Notes under the pieces: model-generated
Told to the model about the DNA's origin: nothing
Database searches by the model: none
Seen by the model: the letters and a program-made list of their open reading frames with translations, nothing else
Made by a program: the position numbers and the translations under genes
NCBI RefSeq assembly: GCF_000746095.1
Contig: NZ_JQKP01000003.1
Location: 124,001 to 188,000 of the forward strand
Length of the DNA: 64,000 nucleotides
Origin: Ferriphaselus sp. R-1
GTDB taxonomy: Bacteria > Pseudomonadota > Gammaproteobacteria > Burkholderiales > Gallionellaceae
Reading direction: 5' to 3'
In this document: positions 26,621 through 35,160 of the stretch, piece after piece
Numbering within the stretch: the stretch's first letter is position 1
Layout of the letters: each line of letters opens with the position of its first letter

Positions 26621-28033
26621 ATGCCTGCACGCGCCACCAGCAAGTCGAAAAACACCAAGCTATTCGTCCTCGACACCAACGTGCTGATGCACGACCCGAC
26701 CAGCCTGTTCCGTTTCGAAGAGCATGACATCTGCCTGCCGATGTTCGTGCTGGAAGAACTGGACAACAAGAAGAAGGGCATGACCGAAGTGGCGCGCAAT
26801 GCGCGTCAGGCCAGCCGCTATCTGGACGAACTGGTGAGCGATGCGCCGCTCAAGATCGAGGATGGCATCCCGCTCGACAAGCTGGGCAACAAGAACGCCA
26901 CTGGCCGCTTGTTCCTGCAGACCAAGTTCATCAAGTACGAACTGCCGCCGACACTGGAATCCGGCAAAGCCGACAACGCCATCCTCGGCGTGCAGATGGC
27001 GCTACAGATCGAACAGCCGAAGCGCCCGGTGATCCTCGTTTCCAAAGACATCAACATGCGCATCAAGGCGCGCGCACTGGGGCTGGAGGCGCAGGATTAC
27101 TTCAACGACAAGGTGCTGGAAGACAGCGATCTGCTCTACACCGGCGTGCTGGCACTGCCCGAGGATTTCTGGGATCGCCACGGCAAGGACATGCAATCCT
27201 GGCAGCAGGACGGCCACACCTGGTACAAGGTCAAGGGACCGCTCTGCCCTGCCTTTTTCATCAACCAGTTCGTCTATCTGGAAAGCGGCACGCCGCTCTA
27301 CGCCAAGGTCGTCGCTCAGGAAGGTGATACCGCCACCCTGCGCACCCTGACTGACTACACCCACCAGAAGAACGCCGTCTGGGGCATCACCGCCCGCAAC
27401 CGCGAACAGAACTTCGTGCTCAACCTGCTGATGGACCCGGACATCGACTTCGTCACCCTGCTCGGCCAGGCTGGTACCGGCAAGACCTTGCTGACGCTGG
27501 CGGCGGGACTGTGGCAGACGCTGGAGAAGAAGCTCTACGCCGAGATCATCATCACCCGCGTCACCGTGCCGGTGGGCGAGGACATCGGCTTCCTGCCCGG
27601 CACCGAAGAGGAAAAGATGACGCCGTGGATGGGCGCGCTGGAAGACAACCTCGACGTGCTGAACCAGTCCGAGAATACCGACGCGGGCGACTGGGGGCGC
27701 GCCGCCACCCGCGATCTGATCAAATCGCGCGTCAAGATCAAGTCGCTCAACTTCATGCGCGGTCGAACATTCCTCAACAAGTTCCTGATTATCGACGAAG
27801 CGCAGAACCTCACGCCCAAGCAGATGAAGACGCTGGTCACCCGCGCCGGTCCCGGCACCAAGGTAGTCTGCATGGGTAACATCGCCCAGATCGACACGCC
27901 CTACCTGACCGAAGGCAGCTCCGGCCTCACCTATGTGGTGGACAGATTCAAGGGCTGGGACCACAGCGGCCACGTCACCCTGATGCGCGGCGAGCGCTCC
28001 AGACTGGCGGACCATGCGGCGGAGGTGCTGTGA
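26621..28033 (+). CDS. PhoH2-like protein: PIN RNase domain fused to PhoH ATPase
   Basis: 470 residues from the ATG at 26621. The N-terminal PIN domain (about 10-150) begins LFVLDTNVLMHDP and contains VLEELDNKKKG. The PhoH helicase-like ATPase has Walker A LGQAGTGKTLL (about 281-291) and Walker B LIIDEAQNLT (about 387-396). PhoH2 proteins unwind and cleave RNA. The lone PhoH/YbeZ form lacks the PIN part, so this is the two-domain form. No small antitoxin gene precedes it, unlike the mycobacterial phoAT-phoH2 arrangement. Confidence 0.93.
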   Translation: MPARATSKSKNTKLFVLDTNVLMHDPTSLFRFEEHDICLPMFVLEELDNKKKGMTEVARNARQASRYLDELVSDAPLKIEDGIPLDKLGNKNATGRLFLQTKFIKYELPPTLESGKADNAILGVQMALQIEQPKRPVILVSKDINMRIKARALGLEAQDYFNDKVLEDSDLLYTGVLALPEDFWDRHGKDMQSWQQDGHTWYKVKGPLCPAFFINQFVYLESGTPLYAKVVAQEGDTATLRTLTDYTHQKNAVWGITARNREQNFVLNLLMDPDIDFVTLLGQAGTGKTLLTLAAGLWQTLEKKLYAEIIITRVTVPVGEDIGFLPGTEEEKMTPWMGALEDNLDVLNQSENTDAGDWGRAATRDLIKSRVKIKSLNFMRGRTFLNKFLIIDEAQNLTPKQMKTLVTRAGPGTKVVCMGNIAQIDTPYLTEGSSGLTYVVDRFKGWDHSGHVTLMRGERSRLADHAAEVL

Positions 28034-28153
28034 GCGCCACCGATCTGCGCCCCTAGTTCCATGGAGTTGGCAGCATGGCTTCCCACTGCCAGCTCATCGG
28101 GTGCAAGCCCGCATTCGCCGCTGCACGCCGCCCCCGAGCCCGCCTGATTCAGT

Positions 28154-28159
28154 TATCAT
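28154..28159 (+). promoter_or_regulatory. Candidate -10 box before the methyltransferase gene
   Basis: TATCAT followed by TCGCCCCC, 32 bases before the ATG at 28192. It is nearly identical to the box before hemH. Confidence 0.45.
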
Positions 28160-28191
28160 TCGCCCCCTGTTCCTATACCCCTGATCCAAAC

Positions 28192-28962
28192 ATGCCATCC
28201 GTATCCCATGAATCTGGCAGCGATATCGTCCATGCCCCACACCCGCCGCTCACCGAGTATTACGACAGTGAGGAGGACCGCCGTGATTGGGTAGGCGACC
28301 AGTTCAACAAGACGGCGGCGGATTACGACCGCATCGAGAAGATCCTCGGCTTGGGCACGGGTTCGATCTACCGCAAGAAGATGCTGGAACTGGCCGGTTT
28401 GCAGCATGGGATGAAGGTGCTGGATGTGGGCATGGGCACGGGTCTGGTCGCACGGCAGGCGGCTTTGCTGGTCGGCGATCCGGCCAACATCACCGGCGTG
28501 GACCCCAGCCCCGGGATGATAGGCAGTGCCAAGTTGCCAGCTGGTGTGCGCGTGATCGAAGGTCGCGCCGAGTCCATCCCGCTGCCTGACGGTGGCTATG
28601 ACTTTCTGAGCATGGGCTACGCGCTGCGCCACGTCGCGAATATGGCGGATGCGTTCGGCGAGTTCCATCGGATGCTGAATCCCGGCGGCAAGGTCTGCAT
28701 CATGGAGATCACGCCCGCCCAGGGCAAGTTAGGCAATGCCTTGCTCAAGGGTTATTGCAAATATCTGGTCCCCGCCCTCGCCAAACTGGTGGCCAAGGAC
28801 AAGGACACCGCGCAACTGTGGCGCTATTACTGGGACACCATCGAGGCCTGCGCCGAGCCGACCAAGGTGATGAGCACGCTGGAGAGTGCCGGTTTCGTCA
28901 ACGTGCGGCGCAACGTCGACCTCGGGATCTTCACCACCTATCTCGCCGACAAGGCTGCGTAA
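28192..28962 (+). CDS. Class I SAM-dependent methyltransferase, UbiE-like
   Basis: 256 residues from the ATG at 28192. Motif I is VLDVGMGTGLVARQA, followed by GVDPSPGMI, AESIPLPDGGYDFLSMGYALRH and LNPGGKVCIMEI, the UbiE/COQ5 plan. UbiE methylates ubiquinone and menaquinone precursors, but the N-terminal 40 residues and the C-terminal region (YYWDTIEACAEPTKVM) differ from true UbiE. It faces the polyene/dialkylresorcinol cluster head-on, with 11 bases between the stops, so it may tailor that product. It has its own promoter box. Confidence 0.8.
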   Translation: MPSVSHESGSDIVHAPHPPLTEYYDSEEDRRDWVGDQFNKTAADYDRIEKILGLGTGSIYRKKMLELAGLQHGMKVLDVGMGTGLVARQAALLVGDPANITGVDPSPGMIGSAKLPAGVRVIEGRAESIPLPDGGYDFLSMGYALRHVANMADAFGEFHRMLNPGGKVCIMEITPAQGKLGNALLKGYCKYLVPALAKLVAKDKDTAQLWRYYWDTIEACAEPTKVMSTLESAGFVNVRRNVDLGIFTTYLADKAA

Positions 28963-28973
28963 CAGAGCCGCAT

Positions 28974-30131
28974 TCAGCTCTGTCGTCTGAACAATGCGAA
29001 GGCGGCCACCAGCATGATGGCCGCAAAACCGCACAGTCGTCCGACCTCAGGCAGGATGCCGACGACATCCGCCCCACGCAACAACACATCCAGCAAACCT
29101 TCCAGCCCCCAGTTCATCGGGGAGTAGGCAGCGATCCGCTGCATGACCGACGGCATCACGAACAAGGGCACCATGATGCCGCCCAGAGCGGCCATCAACA
29201 CGTTGAGGATGGGGCCCAGCGTCGCCGCCTGCGCGTGGGTGGTGACCAGACTCGCCACGGCCAGCGCCAGGCTGACGGCGGCCAGACTGATGGCAAGCAG
29301 CATCAACACCAGCGCCCCCCAATGCACGCCGTGCAGAGACAACCCGTCGCCGCCTAGCAACGGCATCAGCCAGATGCCGACCGCCAGCATCAGAGCGGCC
29401 TGTATGCCGTTGACCCACAGATAAGGCAGCATCTTGCCCAGAATGAGTTGCCAGGGGGCCACGCCCAGGCTGCGCAGGCGCGCCAGCGCACCGCAACTGC
29501 GTTCCTCGACGAACAGGCCCGCAATCGAGGCGACCACGAAGAACATGCCGAACACCAGCCAAGCCGGTACGTTCTGCTGTACGGCGCTCGGTCGCGCGCC
29601 GCTCGTCATCCGCTCCGCCGCCGCAGGCACCTCGCCCATCAGCTCGCCCAGGTCGATCTTGTCGGGCAGGTTCGCCAGCAGCGCCTCGGCGCGCAGCTGC
29701 GTCACCATGGCCAGCAAACGCACACGATGGGTCTCGAACATGCCGTTGTCCAGCCCCGGCTCGGCGAACAACCGCGCCCGAGCGTGCCCTGTGCCGCCGA
29801 CCTCCGCCACCGCCGAGGAGAAGCCGTGCTCGATCAGCAGCACGTACTTGAGCCGCCCTGCACGCACCTCGCTGCGCCAGTCGCCCGGCAGGGCTTGCGC
29901 CGCTCCCCGCTCCTTCTGCCAGCGCGCCACCAGCTCCTGCGCGGCCTTGCCCTGATCCTGGTCGAGCACGGCGTAAGTCAGGTGCGCGGTGGTCGGCGCG
30001 TAGACATCCTTGAGCGCCATCGACATCACGATGATGAACACCATGGGCATGAGGAACAGGGCCGCCATGCCGTGCAGGTCGCGCGACAGGGCGAGGAGTT
30101 CTTTTTTCATCAGCGCCAGCAGCATGGTCAA
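28974..30131 (-). CDS. ABC-2 type transporter permease
   Basis: 385 residues. An N-terminal helix after KKELLALSRDLHGM, a large extracytoplasmic domain (about 45-170), and about five C-terminal helices (from WLVFGMFFVVASIAGLFVEE on) match the ABC-2 permease plan of YhhJ/YbhS. It is the last gene of the polyene/dialkylresorcinol cluster and overlaps its ATPase gene by four bases. Together they probably export the lipid product. Confidence 0.93.
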   Translation of the reverse strand: MTMLLALMKKELLALSRDLHGMAALFLMPMVFIIVMSMALKDVYAPTTAHLTYAVLDQDQGKAAQELVARWQKERGAAQALPGDWRSEVRAGRLKYVLLIEHGFSSAVAEVGGTGHARARLFAEPGLDNGMFETHRVRLLAMVTQLRAEALLANLPDKIDLGELMGEVPAAAERMTSGARPSAVQQNVPAWLVFGMFFVVASIAGLFVEERSCGALARLRSLGVAPWQLILGKMLPYLWVNGIQAALMLAVGIWLMPLLGGDGLSLHGVHWGALVLMLLAISLAAVSLALAVASLVTTHAQAATLGPILNVLMAALGGIMVPLFVMPSVMQRIAAYSPMNWGLEGLLDVLLRGADVVGILPEVGRLCGFAAIMLVAAFALFRRQS

Positions 30132-31048
30132 TCCCTCAGCGAGCGCTTGGTCAGCGCCATGAACAGCTGCTCCAGATCGGCATGGCCGTAGCGCATGCGG
30201 CGTATCTCCAGACCGGCTGCCGCCACCGCCGCGACCACCGCCGCCACGTCCTGGCGTGCATCCAGGCTTAGCCGCACACCATCCCCTTGCCGGGTGACGT
30301 GGCCGAACGGCGACAGCAAAGCCGTCAACCGCCCGCTCTCTTCGCCCGCCACGGCCAGTTGCAGCTCGGTAGCGTCGGCCCCCAGCAAGTCGCTCAAAGC
30401 CCCCTGCCTCAGCACCTTGCCCTGGTCGAGGATGACCACCCGGTCAGCGATGGCCTCGACCTCCTCCATGTAATGCGAGGTGTAAATCACCGCGCAACCC
30501 TGTGCGGCCAGCGCTTTCACGGCATCCAGCAGGAAGGCGCGCGACTGGGGATCGACCCCGACGGTGGGTTCATCGAACAGCAGCAGCTCGGGACGATGCA
30601 GCAAGGCGATGGCCAGATTGAGGCGGCGCTTCAGGCCGCCGGAGAGCCGGTCGGCGCGCACCGCGACATGCCGTTCGAGCTGGGAGAACGCCAGACATTC
30701 GGCGATGCGCGTCCGTGCCTGCGTGCCCGACAAACCACCGACACCGGCAAAGCAGGCCAGGTTCTCGGTCACGGTCAGGGTGGGATAGAAGGCATATTCC
30801 TGCGGGGCGACTGCGATGCGCGTCGGCTGCCGGGCGCGCAGGCTGGCCAACGGCTGGCCGTCCAGCGAGATGTCGCCGTCCTGTATCGCCAGCAAGCCCG
30901 AGAGATGGGCGATCAGCGTCGTCTTGCCCGCCCCGTTGGGGCCCAGCAGGCCCAGCACCTCGCCCGCCCTGGCAGTGAGCGACACATTCTCCAGCGCCGG
31001 GACAGCGGCTCCCGGATACCGGAAACTCAGCGCGCTGACCTCCAGCAT
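30128..31048 (-). CDS. ABC transporter ATP-binding protein
   Basis: 306 residues. Walker A is LLGPNGAGKTTL, the signature is LSGGLKRRLNLAIALL, Walker B is LLLFDEPTVGVDP and the switch is TSHYMEE. The C-terminal part after 210 is the extra domain of drug- and lipid-type ABC-2 ATPases. It is coupled to the permease downstream and overlaps the BtrH-like gene upstream by one base. Confidence 0.95.
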   Translation of the reverse strand: MLEVSALSFRYPGAAVPALENVSLTARAGEVLGLLGPNGAGKTTLIAHLSGLLAIQDGDISLDGQPLASLRARQPTRIAVAPQEYAFYPTLTVTENLACFAGVGGLSGTQARTRIAECLAFSQLERHVAVRADRLSGGLKRRLNLAIALLHRPELLLFDEPTVGVDPQSRAFLLDAVKALAAQGCAVIYTSHYMEEVEAIADRVVILDQGKVLRQGALSDLLGADATELQLAVAGEESGRLTALLSPFGHVTRQGDGVRLSLDARQDVAAVVAAVAAAGLEIRRMRYGHADLEQLFMALTKRSLRD

Positions 31049-32040
31049 CAGGCGACCGCGCGCTTGAGCGCCTGGAAGAACTCTTTTTCACGCCCGGCCT
31101 GGGTGCGCAGCATCCCGGCCAGCAGGGGCGGGTCGAAGCGCTCGCGCCCCTTGATCATGCGCGCCGCCTTCAGGGCGAACTCGCGCCAGCCGTCGCCGAT
31201 CTCGTTGAGGCGTTCGGACAGCCGCTCCAGTTCGGCGATGCCGGTGATGCTGGCGGCCTCTTGCAGGAAGGCGGCATACAGGAAACGGAACCCCGCACCG
31301 CCCGTGCCTATCTCCTCCTGCATACGCACGATGTGGCCGACGTAGTTCAGGCTGTGTTCCGAGGTGTCCAGCCTGGCCACCTTGTTCGCCAGCATGTTGA
31401 TGCCGCGCACGCCGACGATGGGAATCGGGCCGAGCATGATGCGCACGGTCTTGACGATGGCCCGGCGGATCGCATCAGCCCCGATCTCGCGGCTGCCGAT
31501 GTGCTCGGGATAGTAGAGCAAACCCTTGGGAGCCAACGCTCCCTTGGCGAAACGGGCGCGTTGCAGATCGGCGCTGGCGCAGCGTTGCGGCAGTTCGGCG
31601 ACCGGATCGCTGATCAGGTAGTCGTCGCCATCCTTGCCATACACCAGCAGGTTGTGGGCATTGAAGTGAAAACGCATGTCTTCCGGGAAGTACGGCAGCC
31701 AGAACACCGAGGTCTGCAGACCGACGACGCGGCCTTGCGCCAACAGCTCGTCCAGCCTGCGCATCCCCTGGGCCGGATCGCCGAAGGTCTCGAAATGGAA
31801 GCGCGTCTTGAGCTCCTTGCTCACCCCTTTGAGGATGGACTTGGGCGGCATGCGGTAGGCGATGAGCGGGAAACCGGTGAGCTTGACGAACGGCAGGTAG
31901 GCAAACGACAGCGCCGAAGACAAGCCGAACGCCATCGCTTCGGACAGCGCTATGCCGTGATGCGTCATCAGGTTGGCGGCCACCCCGCTCTCGCAGTGCG
32001 CCGCGTGGCGGTGCTGAAATGCTGACTGGGCGGCGGTCAT
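31048..32040 (-). CDS. BtrH N-terminal domain protein, probable acyltransferase
   Basis: 330 residues. The N-terminal 160 residues match the BtrH N-terminal domain, a papain-like fold: C16 in HAAHCESG, H129 in FNAHNLLVY and D145 in YLISDP form a plausible Cys-His-Asp triad. The remaining half (about 180-330) resembles DUF4872. BtrH moves an acyl group from an acyl carrier protein to an aminoglycoside in butirosin synthesis. Here it may move a polyene acyl chain from one of the two cluster ACPs, possibly onto a resorcinol hydroxyl. That acceptor is inference. It overlaps the genes on both sides. Confidence 0.8.
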   Translation of the reverse strand: MTAAQSAFQHRHAAHCESGVAANLMTHHGIALSEAMAFGLSSALSFAYLPFVKLTGFPLIAYRMPPKSILKGVSKELKTRFHFETFGDPAQGMRRLDELLAQGRVVGLQTSVFWLPYFPEDMRFHFNAHNLLVYGKDGDDYLISDPVAELPQRCASADLQRARFAKGALAPKGLLYYPEHIGSREIGADAIRRAIVKTVRIMLGPIPIVGVRGINMLANKVARLDTSEHSLNYVGHIVRMQEEIGTGGAGFRFLYAAFLQEAASITGIAELERLSERLNEIGDGWREFALKAARMIKGRERFDPPLLAGMLRTQAGREKEFFQALKRAVA

Positions 32041-32432
32041 GGCAGGGTCCTGAGTCTATCGAGGGGGAGACTGAGCGCCTCGGCATAGCGTTGCAACACG
32101 CGCTGCGGCAACCGGGCGAAGCGGTGCGGCTGAAGGTGGCGGCGGATGCGCCATTGCCAGATGCCGCTGGTCTGCGACAACAGCGCCACGTCCATGCGCC
32201 GGGCGTACATCCAGTATTCCAGCGGAGCCGTCAGCCCGGCTTGCGCGCGCTGTCTGGCATCCTCCGCCTGTGCGTTCATCCTGTCGACCGCTTGCAGGGT
32301 CACGGTCTCATCGACCTCGGAGCCGCACGACGGAACGATCACCATGCGCCCCTGTTCATCCCTGGCATACAGCGCCTTGCGATGCGGGCCCAGCGTGCGG
32401 TTGCCTTCCTGGGGAACTTCGTTGACATCCAT
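32037..32432 (-). CDS. Conserved hypothetical protein of the polyene/resorcinol cluster
   Basis: 131 residues, soluble, no signal peptide. The N-terminal half has GRMVIVPSCGSEVDET; the C-terminal half is basic (WQWRIRRHLQPHRFARLPQRVLQRY) and may be helical. I recognise no family. It is translationally coupled on both sides, between the DarB-like synthase and the BtrH-like protein, so a role in that step is likely. Confidence 0.8.
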   Translation of the reverse strand: MDVNEVPQEGNRTLGPHRKALYARDEQGRMVIVPSCGSEVDETVTLQAVDRMNAQAEDARQRAQAGLTAPLEYWMYARRMDVALLSQTSGIWQWRIRRHLQPHRFARLPQRVLQRYAEALSLPLDRLRTLP

Positions 32433-33568
32433 CAGACAGCCTCCATGTAGACGAACCCGCTGGAGAAACGACCGCTCTCCGGGATGTACATCAACAGCCG
32501 GTGCCCCGGCTGGATGCGCCCCGAGCGGAACAGCTCGTCCAGCATGATGTAAGGCGAAGCCGAGCCGGTATTGCCCTTCTCCACCAGATTGGTGAACCAG
32601 TTGGCGGGCGGTATGTCTAGGCCGACCTCAGCCAGCGCGGCGGCAGCCGGCCCGGCAAAATACTGGGACGAGATATGCGGCAGGAACCAGTCTATGGGCT
32701 GGGCGGCCAGATTGTGCTTCTCCACCAGCAGCCTCAGCGGCTCGGTGAGCGTCGCCCGCACCACGTGCTCGTTCAGCAGCTTCACGTCCTGCTTGACGGT
32801 GAAGATCGAACGCGTCGCCCATTCCCCGGTGGAGAACTCCTGCCAGCCGGTGAGCGAGGCATCGGCGTTCTTCTCCGCGCCGGAGTACATGCAGGCGGGC
32901 AGCTCGTGCGCCGCCGACGACAGTTCCACCCACAGCACCTTCAGGCTGAGCGCATCGGTCGCCGGTCTATCCTCCAGCAAGACCGCCCCGGCTCCGTCCG
33001 ACAGCATCCAGCGCAGGAAATCCTTCTCGAAGGCGATCTCCGGACGTTGCTCCAGCTCGCGCACCTTGTGTTCGGCCTCGGCCTCGAAATTGCGCGCATG
33101 CAGCGCCACCGAGGCCAGCTCCGAAGCCACGGCCACGGCCCGTTGCGCGTCTCCGGCCTTGACCGCCAGCCAGGCATGTTTGAGTGCCGCCGCACCCGCC
33201 ACGCAGATGCCCGCCATCGACAAGACCTCCATGCGCGGCCAGCCTAGTTCGCCATGCACCATCACGCCATGCCCCGGCATGATCTGGTCCGGGCGCGAAG
33301 TGGCGGCGGACAAGCTGTCCACCTTGCCCAGCTCGCCCAGGCCACGCACGGCGGCGGCAGCGAGCTGGGCATTAGACATCACAGGCAGGCCGGTGTCGCG
33401 GTCAAGCGCGTAGTGCCGGTGCTGAATGCCGTTGTTGCGCAACACGATGCGGCGGGCCTTGGACGGCTTGCCGCCGACCATGCCGAGGACCGACTCCATC
33501 TCGTCATTGCCTACCGGCTCCAGTGGCAGGAACGAGGACGTACGGGTCAGGTACACATCAACACTCAT
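32432..33568 (-). CDS. DarB-like ketoacyl-ACP synthase III
   Basis: 378 residues. FabH-type fold with catalytic C122 (SMAGICVAGAAA), histidine in WFLPHISSQYF (about 306) and asparagine in EKGNTGSASPY (about 340). DarB-type synthases join two beta-keto acyl thioesters on the way to 2,5-dialkylresorcinols. Its neighbour on the upstream side is the DarA-like protein, whose gene it overlaps by 11 bases; this pairing is the main reason for the DarB call. Confidence 0.87.
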   Translation of the reverse strand: MSVDVYLTRTSSFLPLEPVGNDEMESVLGMVGGKPSKARRIVLRNNGIQHRHYALDRDTGLPVMSNAQLAAAAVRGLGELGKVDSLSAATSRPDQIMPGHGVMVHGELGWPRMEVLSMAGICVAGAAALKHAWLAVKAGDAQRAVAVASELASVALHARNFEAEAEHKVRELEQRPEIAFEKDFLRWMLSDGAGAVLLEDRPATDALSLKVLWVELSSAAHELPACMYSGAEKNADASLTGWQEFSTGEWATRSIFTVKQDVKLLNEHVVRATLTEPLRLLVEKHNLAAQPIDWFLPHISSQYFAGPAAAALAEVGLDIPPANWFTNLVEKGNTGSASPYIMLDELFRSGRIQPGHRLLMYIPESGRFSSGFVYMEAV

Positions 33569-34538
33569 ACTGCTGCATCCTCTCTCTGCCCGAGCCTGAG
33601 GGCTGGTCGAACCGCTGCTTCAGAGCAGCGAAGCGGCGCTGCCTGAAGGGGCGCGTCAGCGTCTGGACGAGCAGACTGACCGGAACGACCGTCAGGATCA
33701 GGGTTATCAAAAAAATCACGTACAGGATCAACCAGGGATAACGGCGTGCTTCGCCCGGCCCGCCCACGGCGCGCAGCAACTTGCCCCAGAGGTAGAAACT
33801 GCGCGTCCCGGCCTGTTCACTGAACAACAGATGCGGATCGGAGTCGACCGCACCCAGTCCGGCCAGCAGCGGCGCACTGCCGCGCTCTTCATCGTTGCGC
33901 AAGGCGTCGCGCAGCGCCAGACCGAAGCGGCGCGCGGCATGGATGCTGGCAGCATCGACCCCCGCCGGAGGCAGTATCCTGAGCGGCTGTTTCTTGCCGC
34001 TGAGCAGCCACAGCGGCGTGGTCCACAAGCTGGCCAGGGTCGGACTGGGATCGACCAGCACGACATTGTCCAGCAGGCGTGCCCCGCACGCCTGCAACAG
34101 GCCCTTCATCTTCTCCTGCGCCAACATCCACATGTTGCGGCAGGCGATCACCGTCACCACCGGCTTGCCCTGCAACAGACGCCGGGCGAGCGGATGCTTG
34201 ATGAAGGCCGTGACCGGCTGCGAGGGCGCGAGGAACCAGACCTGATAAGGCAGGATAACCAGGTCGAAATCCTCGTCACCGCTCAGCGACAGCGGCTGCA
34301 AGGCGGGCGGTACCATGTGGGCCGATTCCGGGAAGGCATCGAGAAAACTGAGGAAGCCCCATGGGAAAGGGAATGGCTTGACCGGGCGCAAGGTCTCGAC
34401 ATGCAGCTCGATCCGCGCGTCCTGCTGCAATGGGGCGATGATGCGCCGGGTGATCTCGGCTAGCTGCCCGGTCTGTGAATACTCAAGGACCAATACCCGC
34501 TTGGGTGAACCGGCTGTCGATGCGGTAGAGGTGTTCAA
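33558..34538 (-). CDS. DarA-like dialkylresorcinol condensing enzyme
   Basis: 326 residues from a TTG at 34536-34538; no ATG or good ribosome binding site fits, so the start is uncertain. The N-terminus is flavodoxin-like (VLVLEYSQTGQLAEITRR; LVILPYQVWFLAPSQP; VTVIACRNMWMLAQEKMKG). A transmembrane helix lies at about 268-295 (WLILYVIFLITLILTVVP) before a basic tail. The set matches proteins annotated as dialkylresorcinol condensing enzyme DarA. It would act with the DarB-like synthase at the membrane. A -10-like box lies 44 bases upstream. Confidence 0.8.
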   Translation of the reverse strand: MNTSTASTAGSPKRVLVLEYSQTGQLAEITRRIIAPLQQDARIELHVETLRPVKPFPFPWGFLSFLDAFPESAHMVPPALQPLSLSGDEDFDLVILPYQVWFLAPSQPVTAFIKHPLARRLLQGKPVVTVIACRNMWMLAQEKMKGLLQACGARLLDNVVLVDPSPTLASLWTTPLWLLSGKKQPLRILPPAGVDAASIHAARRFGLALRDALRNDEERGSAPLLAGLGAVDSDPHLLFSEQAGTRSFYLWGKLLRAVGGPGEARRYPWLILYVIFLITLILTVVPVSLLVQTLTRPFRQRRFAALKQRFDQPSGSGRERMQQYEC

Positions 34539-34581
34539 GGCGATCAGGGGAGCGAGTGCAGGGTAAGGTCCGAGGTAGGTG

Positions 34582-34587
34582 ATTCTA
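34582..34587 (-). promoter_or_regulatory. Candidate internal -10 box before the darA-like gene
   Basis: On the minus strand TAGAAT followed by CACCTACC overlaps the stop of the upstream gene and lies 44 bases before the darA-like start. It could start a sub-operon for the resorcinol and export genes. Confidence 0.35.
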
Positions 34588-35160
34588 GCATTTCACCCTC
34601 CCCGCACCAAGGTCGGACCAGATGCCGTCCACCATCGGGTGGGCTGCGTTCGGCTCGCTCGCAGCACGCCCACCGTCACCGGCTTCGGGGTACAGGCGCA
34701 ACCAATGACTGGAGCCGCCGTCCATGTCATCCACCCAGCCCAGCAGCACGCCTGCCTCCCCCATGCGGGCGGTGGCGAGCTGCAGCAACGCAGCCGGACT
34801 GCCGCCGGCGACAAAACAGGCCGATCCGACCCACCCCAGCTGCGCCCCCAGTATGGCCAGCGACTGGCTGGGCTGAGTCTGCAGGAACGACAGCGGCATC
34901 GGCAGTTCGTCGCGCAACTGCGCGATGACGCTGACCGTCGCGACATGCGTGCCGCGACGGCTGCCCAACCATAGCGCCGCGCCGGGCGGCAAGCACGCCT
35001 CGCCCGCCTGCGCCATACAGCTCAGCGCGCCATACAGGCCGAGCTCCGTCCAGAGACTGATGCGGCGCGGCTTGCCGCCCGCCAGCATGGCCAGTTGCTC
35101 GCGCCAGTCCGCTGGCGGCGGCATGGCATCAAAGCGTCCGGTGATCCGTAGCGGCTTCAT
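34585..35160 (-). CDS. Short ketosynthase-like protein (N-terminal domain only)
   Basis: 191 residues. It resembles the N-terminal ketosynthase-like domain found in polyene clusters (LYGALSCMAQAGEACL, LWLGSRRGTHVATVS, MPLSFLQTQPSQSLAILGAQLG, SACFVAGGSPAALLQLATARM). There is no active-site cysteine context and no C-terminal half, so it is probably a structural or chain-length partner. It overlaps the upstream ketosynthase gene by four bases. Confidence 0.7.
   Translation of the reverse strand: MKPLRITGRFDAMPPPADWREQLAMLAGGKPRRISLWTELGLYGALSCMAQAGEACLPPGAALWLGSRRGTHVATVSVIAQLRDELPMPLSFLQTQPSQSLAILGAQLGWVGSACFVAGGSPAALLQLATARMGEAGVLLGWVDDMDGGSSHWLRLYPEAGDGGRAASEPNAAHPMVDGIWSDLGAGRVKC

Noticed and set aside
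28192-28962. Calling the methyltransferase ubiE outright
   Set aside because: The core is UbiE-like, but N- and C-terminal regions differ and the gene faces a biosynthetic cluster; function is left open.
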